Assembly: GCF_002256285.1 (NCBI RefSeq)
Contig: NZ_NKJE01000002.1
Location: 170,178-232,974, forward strand
Source: Flavobacterium sp. BFFFF1
GTDB taxonomy: Bacteria > Bacteroidota > Bacteroidia > Flavobacteriales > Flavobacteriaceae
Direction: 5' to 3'
DNA length: 62,797 nt
In this document: positions 55,712-62,511 of the stretch, piece by piece
Numbering within the stretch: the first letter of the stretch is position 1
Layout: each line of letters begins with the position of its first letter
Notes under the pieces: generated by a model
Databases searched by the model: none
Told to the model about the DNA's origin: nothing
The model's input: the letters and a program-made list of their open reading frames with translations, nothing else
Translations under genes and position numbers: made by a program

Positions 55712-55775
55712 AATGTCAAATGTAATGATTTTTTTGAACGACTACAATTTTCCGCTCCGATTGGCGGCTTTCAGA

Positions 55776-55912
55776 TAACGTCCGGCGGCTTCACGTCAGT
55801 TGCGGCATTTGGAACTGTCCCGAAGCTTCGGGACTCGGCTGGACAAAACGAAGTTATGGAAAAAGGTCGTTCATTTTACAAGGGAAGCAGCAATTGCGTG
55901 AAACCGCTGTTA
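55776..55912 (+). repeat. Cassette repeat F (long-centre subfamily)
   Basis: 137 nt, intact arms, centre GTCCCGAAGCTTCGGGAC. The right flank GTTA-GCGGAT-G pairs over GTTAGCGG with the left flank of repeat G. Confidence 0.95.
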
Positions 55913-55994
55913 GCGGATGGGCCAATTTCTTACATTGGATTTCAATTTAAACAGAATAGTTTGCAAATTGAAAACTTTTTATTAAGTTTGTAAC

Positions 55995-56324
55995 ATGAAA
56001 ATCCTTGTAAAGAAAACAATTTTATTTTACACCGAGAAATACTCAATTGCAAAAACGCCATTATTGATTTGGTACAATGAATTTTCAAAATTAGATTTTC
56101 AAAACTTTAATGAGCTCAAACAAGTTTATGGAAATGCAAGTGTTGTAAATAATGAAAGGGTTGTCTTCAATATTAAAGGCAATGATTTCCGTTTAGTGGT
56201 TTCAATAAATTTTACACAGAAAGCTTGTTATGTAATTTGGTTTGGACCGCATAAAGATTACGATAAAATTAATGTAGAAACTGTTGATTTTGATACCTCA
56301 ATCTTGAACTATAAAAAACTATGA
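55995..56324 (+). CDS. higB: HigB-family toxin
   Basis: 109 residues. ILFYTEKYSIAKTPLLIWYNEF, split at the loop, followed by VVFNIKGNDFRLVVSINF and CYVIWFGPHKDYDKIN match the HigB mRNA interferase group of Bacteroidota. It overlaps the following HTH antitoxin gene by 4 nt. It is the only clear cassette between D and M whose genes run on the plus strand. As a toxin-antitoxin unit with its own promoter, it would not depend on array transcription. Confidence 0.9.
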   Translation: MKILVKKTILFYTEKYSIAKTPLLIWYNEFSKLDFQNFNELKQVYGNASVVNNERVVFNIKGNDFRLVVSINFTQKACYVIWFGPHKDYDKINVETVDFDTSILNYKKL

Positions 56325-56683
56325 TGATGAACTGGAAAGTATTAAAAACCGAAGAGGATTACAATAAGGCTTCAATGAGATTGATGGAAATATTTCATGC
56401 TGAACCAAACACGCCTGAAGGTGATGAGTTGGATTTGTTAATTGTTCTTGTAAAGGATTTCGATGAAAAACATTATGAATTACCTGAACTCGATGCTTTG
56501 GAAGTTATTAAGTATAAGATGCAGGAAATGGGAATGAAAGCAAAAGATCTTGAGCCAATAATCGGAAGCAAAGGGCACGTTTCAGCAATTCTTTCCGGGA
56601 AGCGTGAAATCACATTAAAAATGGCTCAAAAGCTTAAAAATTATTTTAGTATTCCGGCTGAAGTTTTTCTCCACAGTGCATAG
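56321..56683 (+). CDS. higA: HigA-family antitoxin
   Basis: 120 residues. The N-terminus (PNTPEGDELDLLIVLVKDFDEKH, in two parts) and the C-terminal helix-turn-helix (GMKAKDLEPIIGSKGHVSAI, then LSGKREITLKMAQKLKNYF) are typical of HigA antitoxins with an N-terminal toxin-binding region. It probably represses its own operon. ATGs at 56321, 56324 and 56327 are all possible starts; overlap with higB favours the first. Confidence 0.9.
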   Translation: MMMNWKVLKTEEDYNKASMRLMEIFHAEPNTPEGDELDLLIVLVKDFDEKHYELPELDALEVIKYKMQEMGMKAKDLEPIIGSKGHVSAILSGKREITLKMAQKLKNYFSIPAEVFLHSA

Positions 56684-56734
56684 AAAACGTCCAATTCCCG
56701 CGCGATTTTCCTGAACCGGCGGTAGCATTACCGC

Positions 56735-56862
56735 TAACGTCCGGCGGCTTCACGTCAGTTGCGGCTTTTGGAACTGAGTACTCTCGGCGTGGACAAGACG
56801 AAGTTATGGAAAAAGCAGCTACATTTTACAAGGAAAGTAGCAATTGCGTGAAACCGCTGTTA
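56735..56862 (+). repeat. Cassette repeat G (short-centre subfamily)
   Basis: 128 nt. The centre is GAGTACTC instead of the long GAAGCTTC palindrome, the first such copy from the left. It is preceded by a perfect hairpin GCGGTA / TACCGC (56719-56734). The right flank GTTA-GCCGTA-G finds no partner at repeat H, where the unit carries an IS. Confidence 0.95.
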
Positions 56863-56869
56863 GCCGTAG

Positions 56870-57487
56870 TTAATAATCTCTAGGATTCGGAATGTAATAA
56901 GTTAGATATTTTTTTAGTCGATCACTCGGTTGAAAATATACTGTCAATGTTGGACCCACAGCTTCAACTATTACCTCCCTGATTTCATTACATCTTAAAT
57001 CTTTCAAAAATTTGCCATAAATCTTAAAGTTCTCGACTGAACTTTTACCATTGATGCTATAAATTGCATCATTCTTTTTTCCAAAACGTGTAAAAGCTCC
57101 GATGAGAAATGAAATTTTTTGAGAGTCAGTTTTAATTTTGGTTGTGTCTATCGTACCGATAAAAATGCTGTCCAAATTTTCGTTTGAGAAATTTTCATTG
57201 TATTCCCAATTGTAAAAAGAATTTATTTTTTCTGTCAATTCCTTAGATATAAGTCTATGCTCCGACACCTGTAAATCGTATTCTCCTTTATATAACTTGT
57301 AAGAAAATTGTATAAGTGTGTCTTCGTACTGATTATATTTTTCAACTAAATCAACTTCCATAGGGTCTTTGCACCTTCCAGCTAAAGTTCCTAAGAGAAA
57401 GTAATCTCGATCCAACTTATAATTGTCCGATTTCTGAGCGAAAGTGACCTGAAATAATATCAGGAATACGATGAGTGGATTTTTCAT
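56870..57487 (-). CDS. Exported protein of unknown function (cassette gene)
   Basis: 205 residues from the ATG at 57487, which begins a signal peptide (MKNPLIVFLILFQVTFAQ); an in-frame ATG at 57505 is less likely. The rest is not recognised: it contains FSYKLYKGEYDLQVSEHRL and REVIVEAVGPTLTVYFQP, suggesting a mixed alpha/beta domain. An IS30-family element sits 37 nt upstream, so its original promoter region may be separated from the gene. Confidence 0.65.
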   Translation of the reverse strand: MKNPLIVFLILFQVTFAQKSDNYKLDRDYFLLGTLAGRCKDPMEVDLVEKYNQYEDTLIQFSYKLYKGEYDLQVSEHRLISKELTEKINSFYNWEYNENFSNENLDSIFIGTIDTTKIKTDSQKISFLIGAFTRFGKKNDAIYSINGKSSVENFKIYGKFLKDLRCNEIREVIVEAVGPTLTVYFQPSDRLKKYLTYYIPNPRDY

Positions 57488-57523
57488 TTTGGTCAGGTAC
57501 GTCACGATGGCGGTTTCAAATTT

Positions 57524-58594
57524 CTAACGCAACTTTCAGTAAAAATAGTCAAATAAATCAAAGCGGAATTTTGTTTAGGATTAATTCTTTAAAAACCTCG
57601 ATCGGCGACCTCACGTCGAGGACCTTCCTTGGACGTTCGTTGAGTTCCCTCTGTACTTTTTTCAGGTACGCTTTTGAGTGGATTGACAGGTCTGTGCCCT
57701 TAGGGAAATAATCACGCAGCAACCCATTCGTATTTTCGTTTGTAGGCCTTTCCCATGGGCTGTATGGGTGTGTGAAATAGACCTTCATCTTTGTGCTTTT
57801 TGTCAGTAGTTTATGTTGTGCCATTTCGGTACCGTTATCGTATGTGAGGCTCTTGCGCATGAGTTTTGGCAGCTTTGCCAGTTCTTGCTCGAAGGCTTTC
57901 CTGACGGTGTTTGCTTCCTTGTTCTGCAGGTGCACCAGTATGACATATCGTGATGATCTCTCGACCAGTGTGCCTATGTATGAACCGTGTTCCTTCCCGA
58001 CAATGAGATCACCCTCCCAATGTCCGGGAATCTCGCGTCCCTTTACTTCTTCAGGCCGCTCATCGATGCTTATCCGATCGGTTATCTTTACGTCGCGTAC
58101 GGCTTTGGTATGCCTTGATCCGCGGGTTTTTCGCTGCTGCCGGAGCTGTTTGATGAGTTCCTCCTTGAGTGATTTCTTGCTGTGGAGGTATACAAAATAG
58201 TAGATGGTTTCGTGGCTTGTCTGCATGTGTTTCTGGTTTGGGAATTTCTTTTTTAAAGATAACGAAATCTGCTCCGGTGACCATCTTTTGCGCAGGTGTT
58301 TCACCACATAATCATACAATTTTTTGTTGCCTGAGATCTTCGACCTTCCATAGTTTTTGGCGCTGCATATCTTAACGGACCTGATATGTGCATTGATTGC
58401 CAGATAAGTTTTGTAATGCGTTTTCTTAAGTTCTCGGGTAATGGTGGACTTGTGCCTTCCAAGCAAAATAGCGATAGCTGAGGCGGAGAATCCCTTATCA
58501 GAAAGCTTCTCAATCTGTATCCTCTCAGGGAGATTTAAACGGGTAAATTTTGTTTTCATACAACACTAATTTAAGTTAAAAAGTGTTGCGTTAG
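57524..58594 (-). mobile_element. IS30-family insertion sequence
   Basis: 1071 nt. Terminal inverted repeats begin CTAACGCAAC at both ends (then diverge). A 3-bp TTT lies outside each end (57521-57523 and 58595-58597), consistent with the 2-3 bp target duplications of IS30. One full transposase gene is inside. It has inserted into the cassette between repeats G and H, next to a TTTCCTGAACCGGCG sequence that also occurs just before repeat G. Confidence 0.85.
57558..58559 (-). CDS. IS30-family transposase
   Basis: 333 residues. N-terminal HTH (RIQIEKLSDKGFSASAIAIL, then HKSTITRELKK). DDE catalytic domain: Asp in WEGDLIVGKEHGSYIGT, Asp in LTYDNGTEMAQH and Glu in RPTNENTNGLLRDYFP. Full length with no frame breaks, so the element may still be active. 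Confidence 0.95.
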   Translation of the reverse strand: MKTKFTRLNLPERIQIEKLSDKGFSASAIAILLGRHKSTITRELKKTHYKTYLAINAHIRSVKICSAKNYGRSKISGNKKLYDYVVKHLRKRWSPEQISLSLKKKFPNQKHMQTSHETIYYFVYLHSKKSLKEELIKQLRQQRKTRGSRHTKAVRDVKITDRISIDERPEEVKGREIPGHWEGDLIVGKEHGSYIGTLVERSSRYVILVHLQNKEANTVRKAFEQELAKLPKLMRKSLTYDNGTEMAQHKLLTKSTKMKVYFTHPYSPWERPTNENTNGLLRDYFPKGTDLSIHSKAYLKKVQRELNERPRKVLDVRSPIEVFKELILNKIPL

Positions 58595-58622
58595 TTTCCT
58601 GAACCGGCGTTAGAATTGCGCA

Positions 58623-58750
58623 CAACGTCCGGCGGCTTCACGTCAGTTGCGGCATTTGGAACTGAGTACTCTCGGCGTGGACGAAACGAAGTTATGGAAA
58701 AAAGAAGTTAATTTTACGAGAGAAGCAGCAATTGCGTGAAACCGCTGTTA
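58623..58750 (+). repeat. Cassette repeat H (short-centre subfamily)
   Basis: 128 nt with centre GAGTACTC. The outer left end is CAAC rather than TAAC. Right flank GTTA-TGAGAA-G-TGCT pairs with the left flank of repeat I (only the fixed seventh position differs). Confidence 0.95.
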
Positions 58751-58759
58751 TGAGAAGTG

Positions 58760-58906
58760 CTAAGGTTTTACACGAGTGATTTTGTTGTCTTTCAAAATAA
58801 CTAACTCGCTATTCATCCTTTTTTTAAACTCAATAAGTTTTTCGTAGACTTTGTCCATTCCCGCTACAATTTTTGCCTGATTTGTTGTTCGCTTATGAGT
58901 TTTCAT
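58760..58906 (-). CDS. 48-residue protein coupled to the zeta-like kinase
   Basis: The frame runs from ATG at 58906 to TAG at 58760: MKTHKRTTNQAKIVAGMDKV at the start, then YEKLIEFKKRMNSELVILKD and NKITRVKP. Its ATG overlaps the TGA of the zeta-like gene (ATGA), a clear sign of translational coupling. It is basic and mostly helical with a short strand at the end. It may be the antitoxin or partner of the kinase, but this is inference from the pairing. Confidence 0.7.
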   Translation of the reverse strand: MKTHKRTTNQAKIVAGMDKVYEKLIEFKKRMNSELVILKDNKITRVKP

Positions 58907-59517
58907 TTATAATAGCTTTTTAGTTTGTCAAACTTTTGTTCGTTCAAAATATTGATTTCCGCGTCAAAAATCTTTTCTGCAATCAGATCATGTTTTCCTT
59001 CTGAATTATCGAAAATCAAAACTTCGTCAACAATTGAAATATAAATGTCGAACAAATTTTTGATTCCGGCAATATATCTTCGGTTTATAACATCTGTTTC
59101 AATGTTGTGTCCGCCTTCGGCAACTCTGGTTTTTACACGTTCTATTGCCAAATCAGGATTCTGCAGCCAAAAGAAAAGCAAAGTGATATTGTAATTTTTT
59201 GCTTTGGCTTCTGTAATTTTTGATTTGTAACTTTTGGTTGCCAAGGTGGTTTCAAAAGCGAAGTTTTCATTTGCTTCCAAAAGTTCGTTGATTCTTCGAA
59301 GCATAATTCTTCCTGCTTCAAAAGAAACTTTTTCAGGTTGAAAAGGGGAGAGGCCTTTTGCAATTTCGTCAGCATTGACAAATTCTTTACAATCTAGAAT
59401 TTCAGGCAAAATTGTAAAAGAAGCTGTTGTTTTTCCAGCTCCGTTGCAACCAGCAATTATGTAAAGATTTTTTTCCACGTCCAAAGATACCAATTTGGAT
59501 GATACAATGAGCGTCAT
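58903..59517 (-). CDS. Zeta-toxin-like AAA-type kinase
   Basis: 204 residues. Walker A is IIAGCNGAGKTTAS (residues 23-30 core). EFVNADEIAKGLSPFQPEKV, then FAFETTLATKSY and RVKTRVAEGGHNIETDVINR are the signatures of the zeta-toxin or UDP-N-acetylglucosamine-kinase-like group. True zeta toxins phosphorylate cell-wall precursors; many relatives are uncharacterised. A start at the ATG before LDVEKN could be internal; the one at 59517 lies 26 nt from repeat I. Followed by a coupled 48-residue gene. Confidence 0.85.
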   Translation of the reverse strand: MTLIVSSKLVSLDVEKNLYIIAGCNGAGKTTASFTILPEILDCKEFVNADEIAKGLSPFQPEKVSFEAGRIMLRRINELLEANENFAFETTLATKSYKSKITEAKAKNYNITLLFFWLQNPDLAIERVKTRVAEGGHNIETDVINRRYIAGIKNLFDIYISIVDEVLIFDNSEGKHDLIAEKIFDAEINILNEQKFDKLKSYYK

Positions 59518-59542
59518 CTTCGCGCCGCGGCAGCATTTCTCA

Positions 59543-59670
59543 TAACGTCCGGCGGCTTCACGTCAGTTGCGGCATTTGGAACTGAGTATTCTCGGCGTGG
59601 ACAGAACGAAGTTATGGAAAAAAGAAGTTCATTTTACAAGGAAAGCAGCAATTGCGTGAAACCGCTGTTA
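59543..59670 (+). repeat. Cassette repeat I (short-centre subfamily)
   Basis: 128 nt with centre GAGTATTC. Right flank GTTA-TGTGGG-TCGC pairs with the left flank of repeat J allowing one extra base. Confidence 0.95.
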
Positions 59671-60007
59671 TGTGGGTCGCGACACATTAGCAAAATCACA
59701 CAACGTAACCACAAAGAAATTCCACTCCGTTGCGTTTTTTTAAATTCCCCAGTTTACACGCACTGTTTTCTGCGCGAGAATATCAACGTACGCATTTTAC
59801 GCAATACTTAAGCTCTGATTAAGTCTCGCAGAGAACTCTCGGCGACAAGAATCGCAAACAAGATTGACAATTTTTCCGCCGACACTAACACAACGTAACC
59901 ACAAAGTTGAGCCGTGAAAAATAGGAAAGAAGTGAAATTTACTCAAACACAAGCCGAACTGCTCAACAAACGAGAAACGTCATTTCTGCGAGCGGAGCGA
60001 CCACACA
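59671..60007. other. Gene-less cassette between repeats I and J
   Basis: 337 nt with no credible gene. A 19-nt direct repeat ACACAACGTAACCACAAAG occurs at 59698 and 59888. Two blocks (GCGACACA...GCAAAATCACACAA and TCTCGCAGAGAACTCTC) recur in the unit after repeat M. It may be a non-coding RNA cassette, a promoter cassette or a decayed gene. Confidence 0.6.
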
Positions 60008-60134
60008 TAACGTCCGGCGGCTTCACGTCAGTTGCGGCATTTGGAACTGAGTATTCTCGGCGAGACAGAACGAAGTTATGGAAAAAAGAAGTTCATTTTA
60101 CAAGGGAAGCAGCAATTGCGTGAAACCGCTGTTA
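60008..60134 (+). repeat. Cassette repeat J (short-centre subfamily)
   Basis: 127 nt with centre GAGTATTC. Right flank GTTA-TATGCC-G-TA pairs with the left flank of repeat K. Confidence 0.95.
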
Positions 60135-60144
60135 TATGCCGTAA

Positions 60145-60675
60145 TCAATATGCCCATCGCGTTCCCCCTATAGATTTCCATTCACCATTTTCTAAATGAA
60201 ACAGGTTTATTGTCCCTCCGCTATTTCCATCAATAAAACCGATAACCGCGTAATCTCTTTGTTTAGAGTATAATGGCTTTGAAATTTGGAGTGGAAAAGT
60301 TCGCCACTCGTCATCAGTAGAGTTATATATTTTAATAGCCTTTCTTAAATCCTTTTTTTGTCGATCGGTTAGATTTGGAGATAGAGTCAATACCTTGTCA
60401 ACATTTATCCGTTCTTTATTCTTAATCAGAATCCTATCTTTAAAATCAGATTCATTCCAATTTGATGCTTTTTGTTCGTTAGCTTGAAGTTTAAATTCCT
60501 CAATAATGGATTTGTCAATACTATCAAGCTCAAGGTAATTTATTTGAGAATTTGGAATAATATATGCTTCATTTAATATCAAGACTGATTTATTGCGTAA
60601 AGCAACGTCAATTAAATCCTGGCTAAAAGAATTTAGTGAGTAAAGGAACATCAATAACGACACAAGTTCTCTCAT
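60145..60675 (-). CDS. Exported protein of unknown function (cassette gene)
   Basis: 176 residues from the ATG at 60675, which begins a signal peptide (MRELVSLLMFLYSLNSFSQ); an in-frame ATG at 60744 would lie inside repeat K. The body is not recognised; LSPNLTDRQKKDLRKAIKIY and a final IGFIDGNSGGTINLFHLENG followed by SIGGTRWAY stand out. The start is only 8 nt from repeat K, so no Shine-Dalgarno exists outside the repeat flank. Confidence 0.65.
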   Translation of the reverse strand: MRELVSLLMFLYSLNSFSQDLIDVALRNKSVLILNEAYIIPNSQINYLELDSIDKSIIEEFKLQANEQKASNWNESDFKDRILIKNKERINVDKVLTLSPNLTDRQKKDLRKAIKIYNSTDDEWRTFPLQISKPLYSKQRDYAVIGFIDGNSGGTINLFHLENGEWKSIGGTRWAY

Positions 60676-60683
60676 ATGGCATA

Positions 60684-60810
60684 TAACGTCCGGCGGCTTC
60701 ACGTCAGTTGCGGCTTTTGGAACTGAGTACTCTCGGCTGGACAAAACGAAGTTATGGAAAAAAGAAGTTCATTGTACAAGAAAAGTAGCAATTGCGTGAA
60801 ACCGCTGTTA
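60684..60810 (+). repeat. Cassette repeat K (short-centre subfamily)
   Basis: 127 nt with centre GAGTACTC. Right flank GTTA-CAAGAA-G-GCAT pairs with the left flank of repeat L over 14 of 15 positions. Confidence 0.95.
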
Positions 60811-60823
60811 CAAGAAGGCATTA

Positions 60824-61828
60824 TCAATCGTCAAAATTTATGTTTTTCTCTTCAGTTGGAATTTGTGCAGGAATGAAAAACATTTTTTTTAAAAGTTCAG
60901 TTCTTAATTTTTCATGTGCGATAGGATCATCTAATTTTCTTAGATATAATTTTCTGTGATCAATAGCGATTAGATTTTTAACACTCTCTTCAGTCCATTT
61001 TGAAACCGATGGCACATCGCATTTCAACATTTCTAAGTTCAGAGAATCGTCAGTGATTAATGCTATAACATTTTGAATATAATTGCAACATAATTCAGGA
61101 ACTTCTACGACTTGTATTTCAGCAAACCTTAAAACAATCCATTTGTGATTTGTAAAAAAAGTATTTCTCACAGTATCATCGAGATGAATTGGCTGTTTTG
61201 TCTTCAAAGTGTATGGTTCGTCAACTTCTATAGCAATGCATATTTTTTTAGAATGGTCAACATAGGCAAAATCAGATACATAATGACGAGTTGAAAAATT
61301 TTTATAATTACTATAAAATTCGCTCGACAAAGTTTCGATTGCAGCACTTTCAATAATGTTATTACCAAACGTGTTAAATAAAAAAGTTCTAAAATAATTG
61401 TGCGCCAAACCCTTTTTGTAATCGACAGCTATATAAGGCATTTTTATGTTTTCTAATGCAGAAGAAATTTTGTGTTTTTTCATGGCTTTATTAAGTTCAG
61501 CTTGAGATAATTTTGCCATGGAGTAATGAAAATCCAATTGTCTGTGATAAATTTTAGAATGCTCCAAATATCTTTTTTTATGACCATCATTTGCCACTTT
61601 TGTTGAATTCGAAATCAAAACAAGTATTGATATGATAGTAGTAATTAATCCTAAAAGTATAGAAATATAGAATAGAGAAATTCCTCCAATTAGGAATAAC
61701 GTTTTAAAAAAAGTATAATTTGATTCTACAAGTAAAACTGGTGGATTTGGCTTAGGAGGAACTCGAAAGTTTTTTTGTAGCAATACTGCTTCAATCGAAT
61801 TTGGTAAAATTAATTGTGGATAATTCAT
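60824..61828 (-). CDS. Membrane-anchored PD-(D/E)xK-like nuclease protein
   Basis: 334 residues. Two membrane helices (about 36-57 and 57-75) form a hairpin near the N-terminus. Residues about 155-265 look like a restriction-endonuclease fold: FAYVDHSKKICIAIEVDEPY (Asp, then E-x-D) and DTVRNTFFTNHKWIVLRFAE, as in DUF559-like domains. A catalytic Lys is not clearly placed. A membrane hairpin plus nuclease domain suggests a defence-type effector, but this is inference. Confidence 0.6.
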   Translation of the reverse strand: MNYPQLILPNSIEAVLLQKNFRVPPKPNPPVLLVESNYTFFKTLFLIGGISLFYISILLGLITTIISILVLISNSTKVANDGHKKRYLEHSKIYHRQLDFHYSMAKLSQAELNKAMKKHKISSALENIKMPYIAVDYKKGLAHNYFRTFLFNTFGNNIIESAAIETLSSEFYSNYKNFSTRHYVSDFAYVDHSKKICIAIEVDEPYTLKTKQPIHLDDTVRNTFFTNHKWIVLRFAEIQVVEVPELCCNYIQNVIALITDDSLNLEMLKCDVPSVSKWTEESVKNLIAIDHRKLYLRKLDDPIAHEKLRTELLKKMFFIPAQIPTEEKNINFDD

Positions 61829-61876
61829 TAATCAATTTTTAAGTCTCGTTTACAGCAAGCCGGGTATGCTTTCTTG

Positions 61877-62003
61877 TAACGTCCGGCGGCTTCACGTCAG
61901 TTGCGGCATTTGGAACTGAGTACTCTCGGCTGGACAGAACGAAGTTATGGAAAAAAGAAGTTCATTTTACACGAAAAGTAGCAATTGCGTGAAACCGCTG
62001 TTA
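61877..62003 (+). repeat. Cassette repeat L (short-centre subfamily)
   Basis: 127 nt with centre GAGTACTC. Right flank GTTA-TAGGCA-G-GTTT pairs with the left flank of repeat M over 14 of 15 positions. Confidence 0.95.
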
Positions 62004-62012
62004 TAGGCAGGT

Positions 62013-62327
62013 TTAATCTATATTTTGAATCTCATTTTTTTGCTTTTTCTTTTTCTTCTTTTTTGGCACAATTAAATTTGGATTACTTTCGGATCTAATC
62101 GCCCATAAAAGTGCAAGCAGCCAACCGACGCCTGTCCATCCAGTTAACAGGTTTCCAATAAAAATATATTTAAGATTTTTTTTATCTCGAGCGATGATTG
62201 TTGGAATAAAATAAATTGCGGTGACAAATATGCCTGCCATTACCTTTTCAATAGTAACTTCATTAATCTCGAACGGAAGACCGTTATTTTGAAGCAAGAT
62301 AGGAAAAGGAGAAAGCGTAAAAGTCAT
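62013..62327 (-). CDS. Superinfection-immunity-family membrane protein
   Basis: 104 residues. Two membrane helices (about 25-43 and 52-75) with FIGNLLTGWTGVGWLLALLW, the conserved core of the superinfection immunity family (T4 Imm-like). Phage-encoded members block DNA entry of related phages; bacterial copies are mostly untested. The C-terminus is a Lys-rich tail (KKKKKKKQK). Sole gene of its cassette. Confidence 0.8.
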   Translation of the reverse strand: MTFTLSPFPILLQNNGLPFEINEVTIEKVMAGIFVTAIYFIPTIIARDKKNLKYIFIGNLLTGWTGVGWLLALLWAIRSESNPNLIVPKKKKKKKQKNEIQNID

Positions 62328-62384
62328 GTCGATGATTGATTTTTTGTCAATGATTAATTCGGTTCGTTCTTCAAAACTTGCCTA

Positions 62385-62511
62385 TAACGTCCGGCGGCTT
62401 CACGTCAGTTGCTGCATTTTGAACTGAGTCTTCTCGGCTGGACAGAACGAAGTTATGGAAAAAAGAAGTTCATTTTACACGAAAAGTAGCAATTGCGTGA
62501 AACCGCTGTTA
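62385..62511 (+). repeat. Cassette repeat M (short-centre subfamily)
   Basis: 127 nt with centre GAGTCTTC. Right flank GTTA-CACGCC-G; its partner would lie beyond the window. Confidence 0.93.

Larger units (their letters stand above)
49204..62511. mobile_element. Integron-like gene cassette array (attC-like repeats A-M)
   Basis: Thirteen copies of one repeat, all in the same orientation, separate units of about 340-1900 nt that mostly hold a single gene or a toxin-antitoxin pair. The left arm TAACGTCCGGCGGCTTCACG and the right arm CGTGAAACCGCTGTTA are imperfect inverted complements with inner GTTGC / GCAATTGC. Cassette-specific inverted flanks next to GTTA/TAAC pair within a unit, as expected if unit plus repeat circularises. 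Most genes read on the minus strand. No integrase is present in the window; the array may continue past the right edge. The attC identity is inference; the repeat structure is directly seen. Confidence 0.7.

Noticed and set aside
49204..62511. CRISPR array
   Set aside because: Repeats are 127-138 nt, spacers are 340-3300 nt and mostly contain full genes, and no cas gene is present.
49204..62511. Scattered MITE-like insertions
   Set aside because: A transposed repeat should be flanked by direct target duplications. Here the flanks of one repeat differ, while the ends of the intervening gene unit are inverted complements, and orientation is constant.
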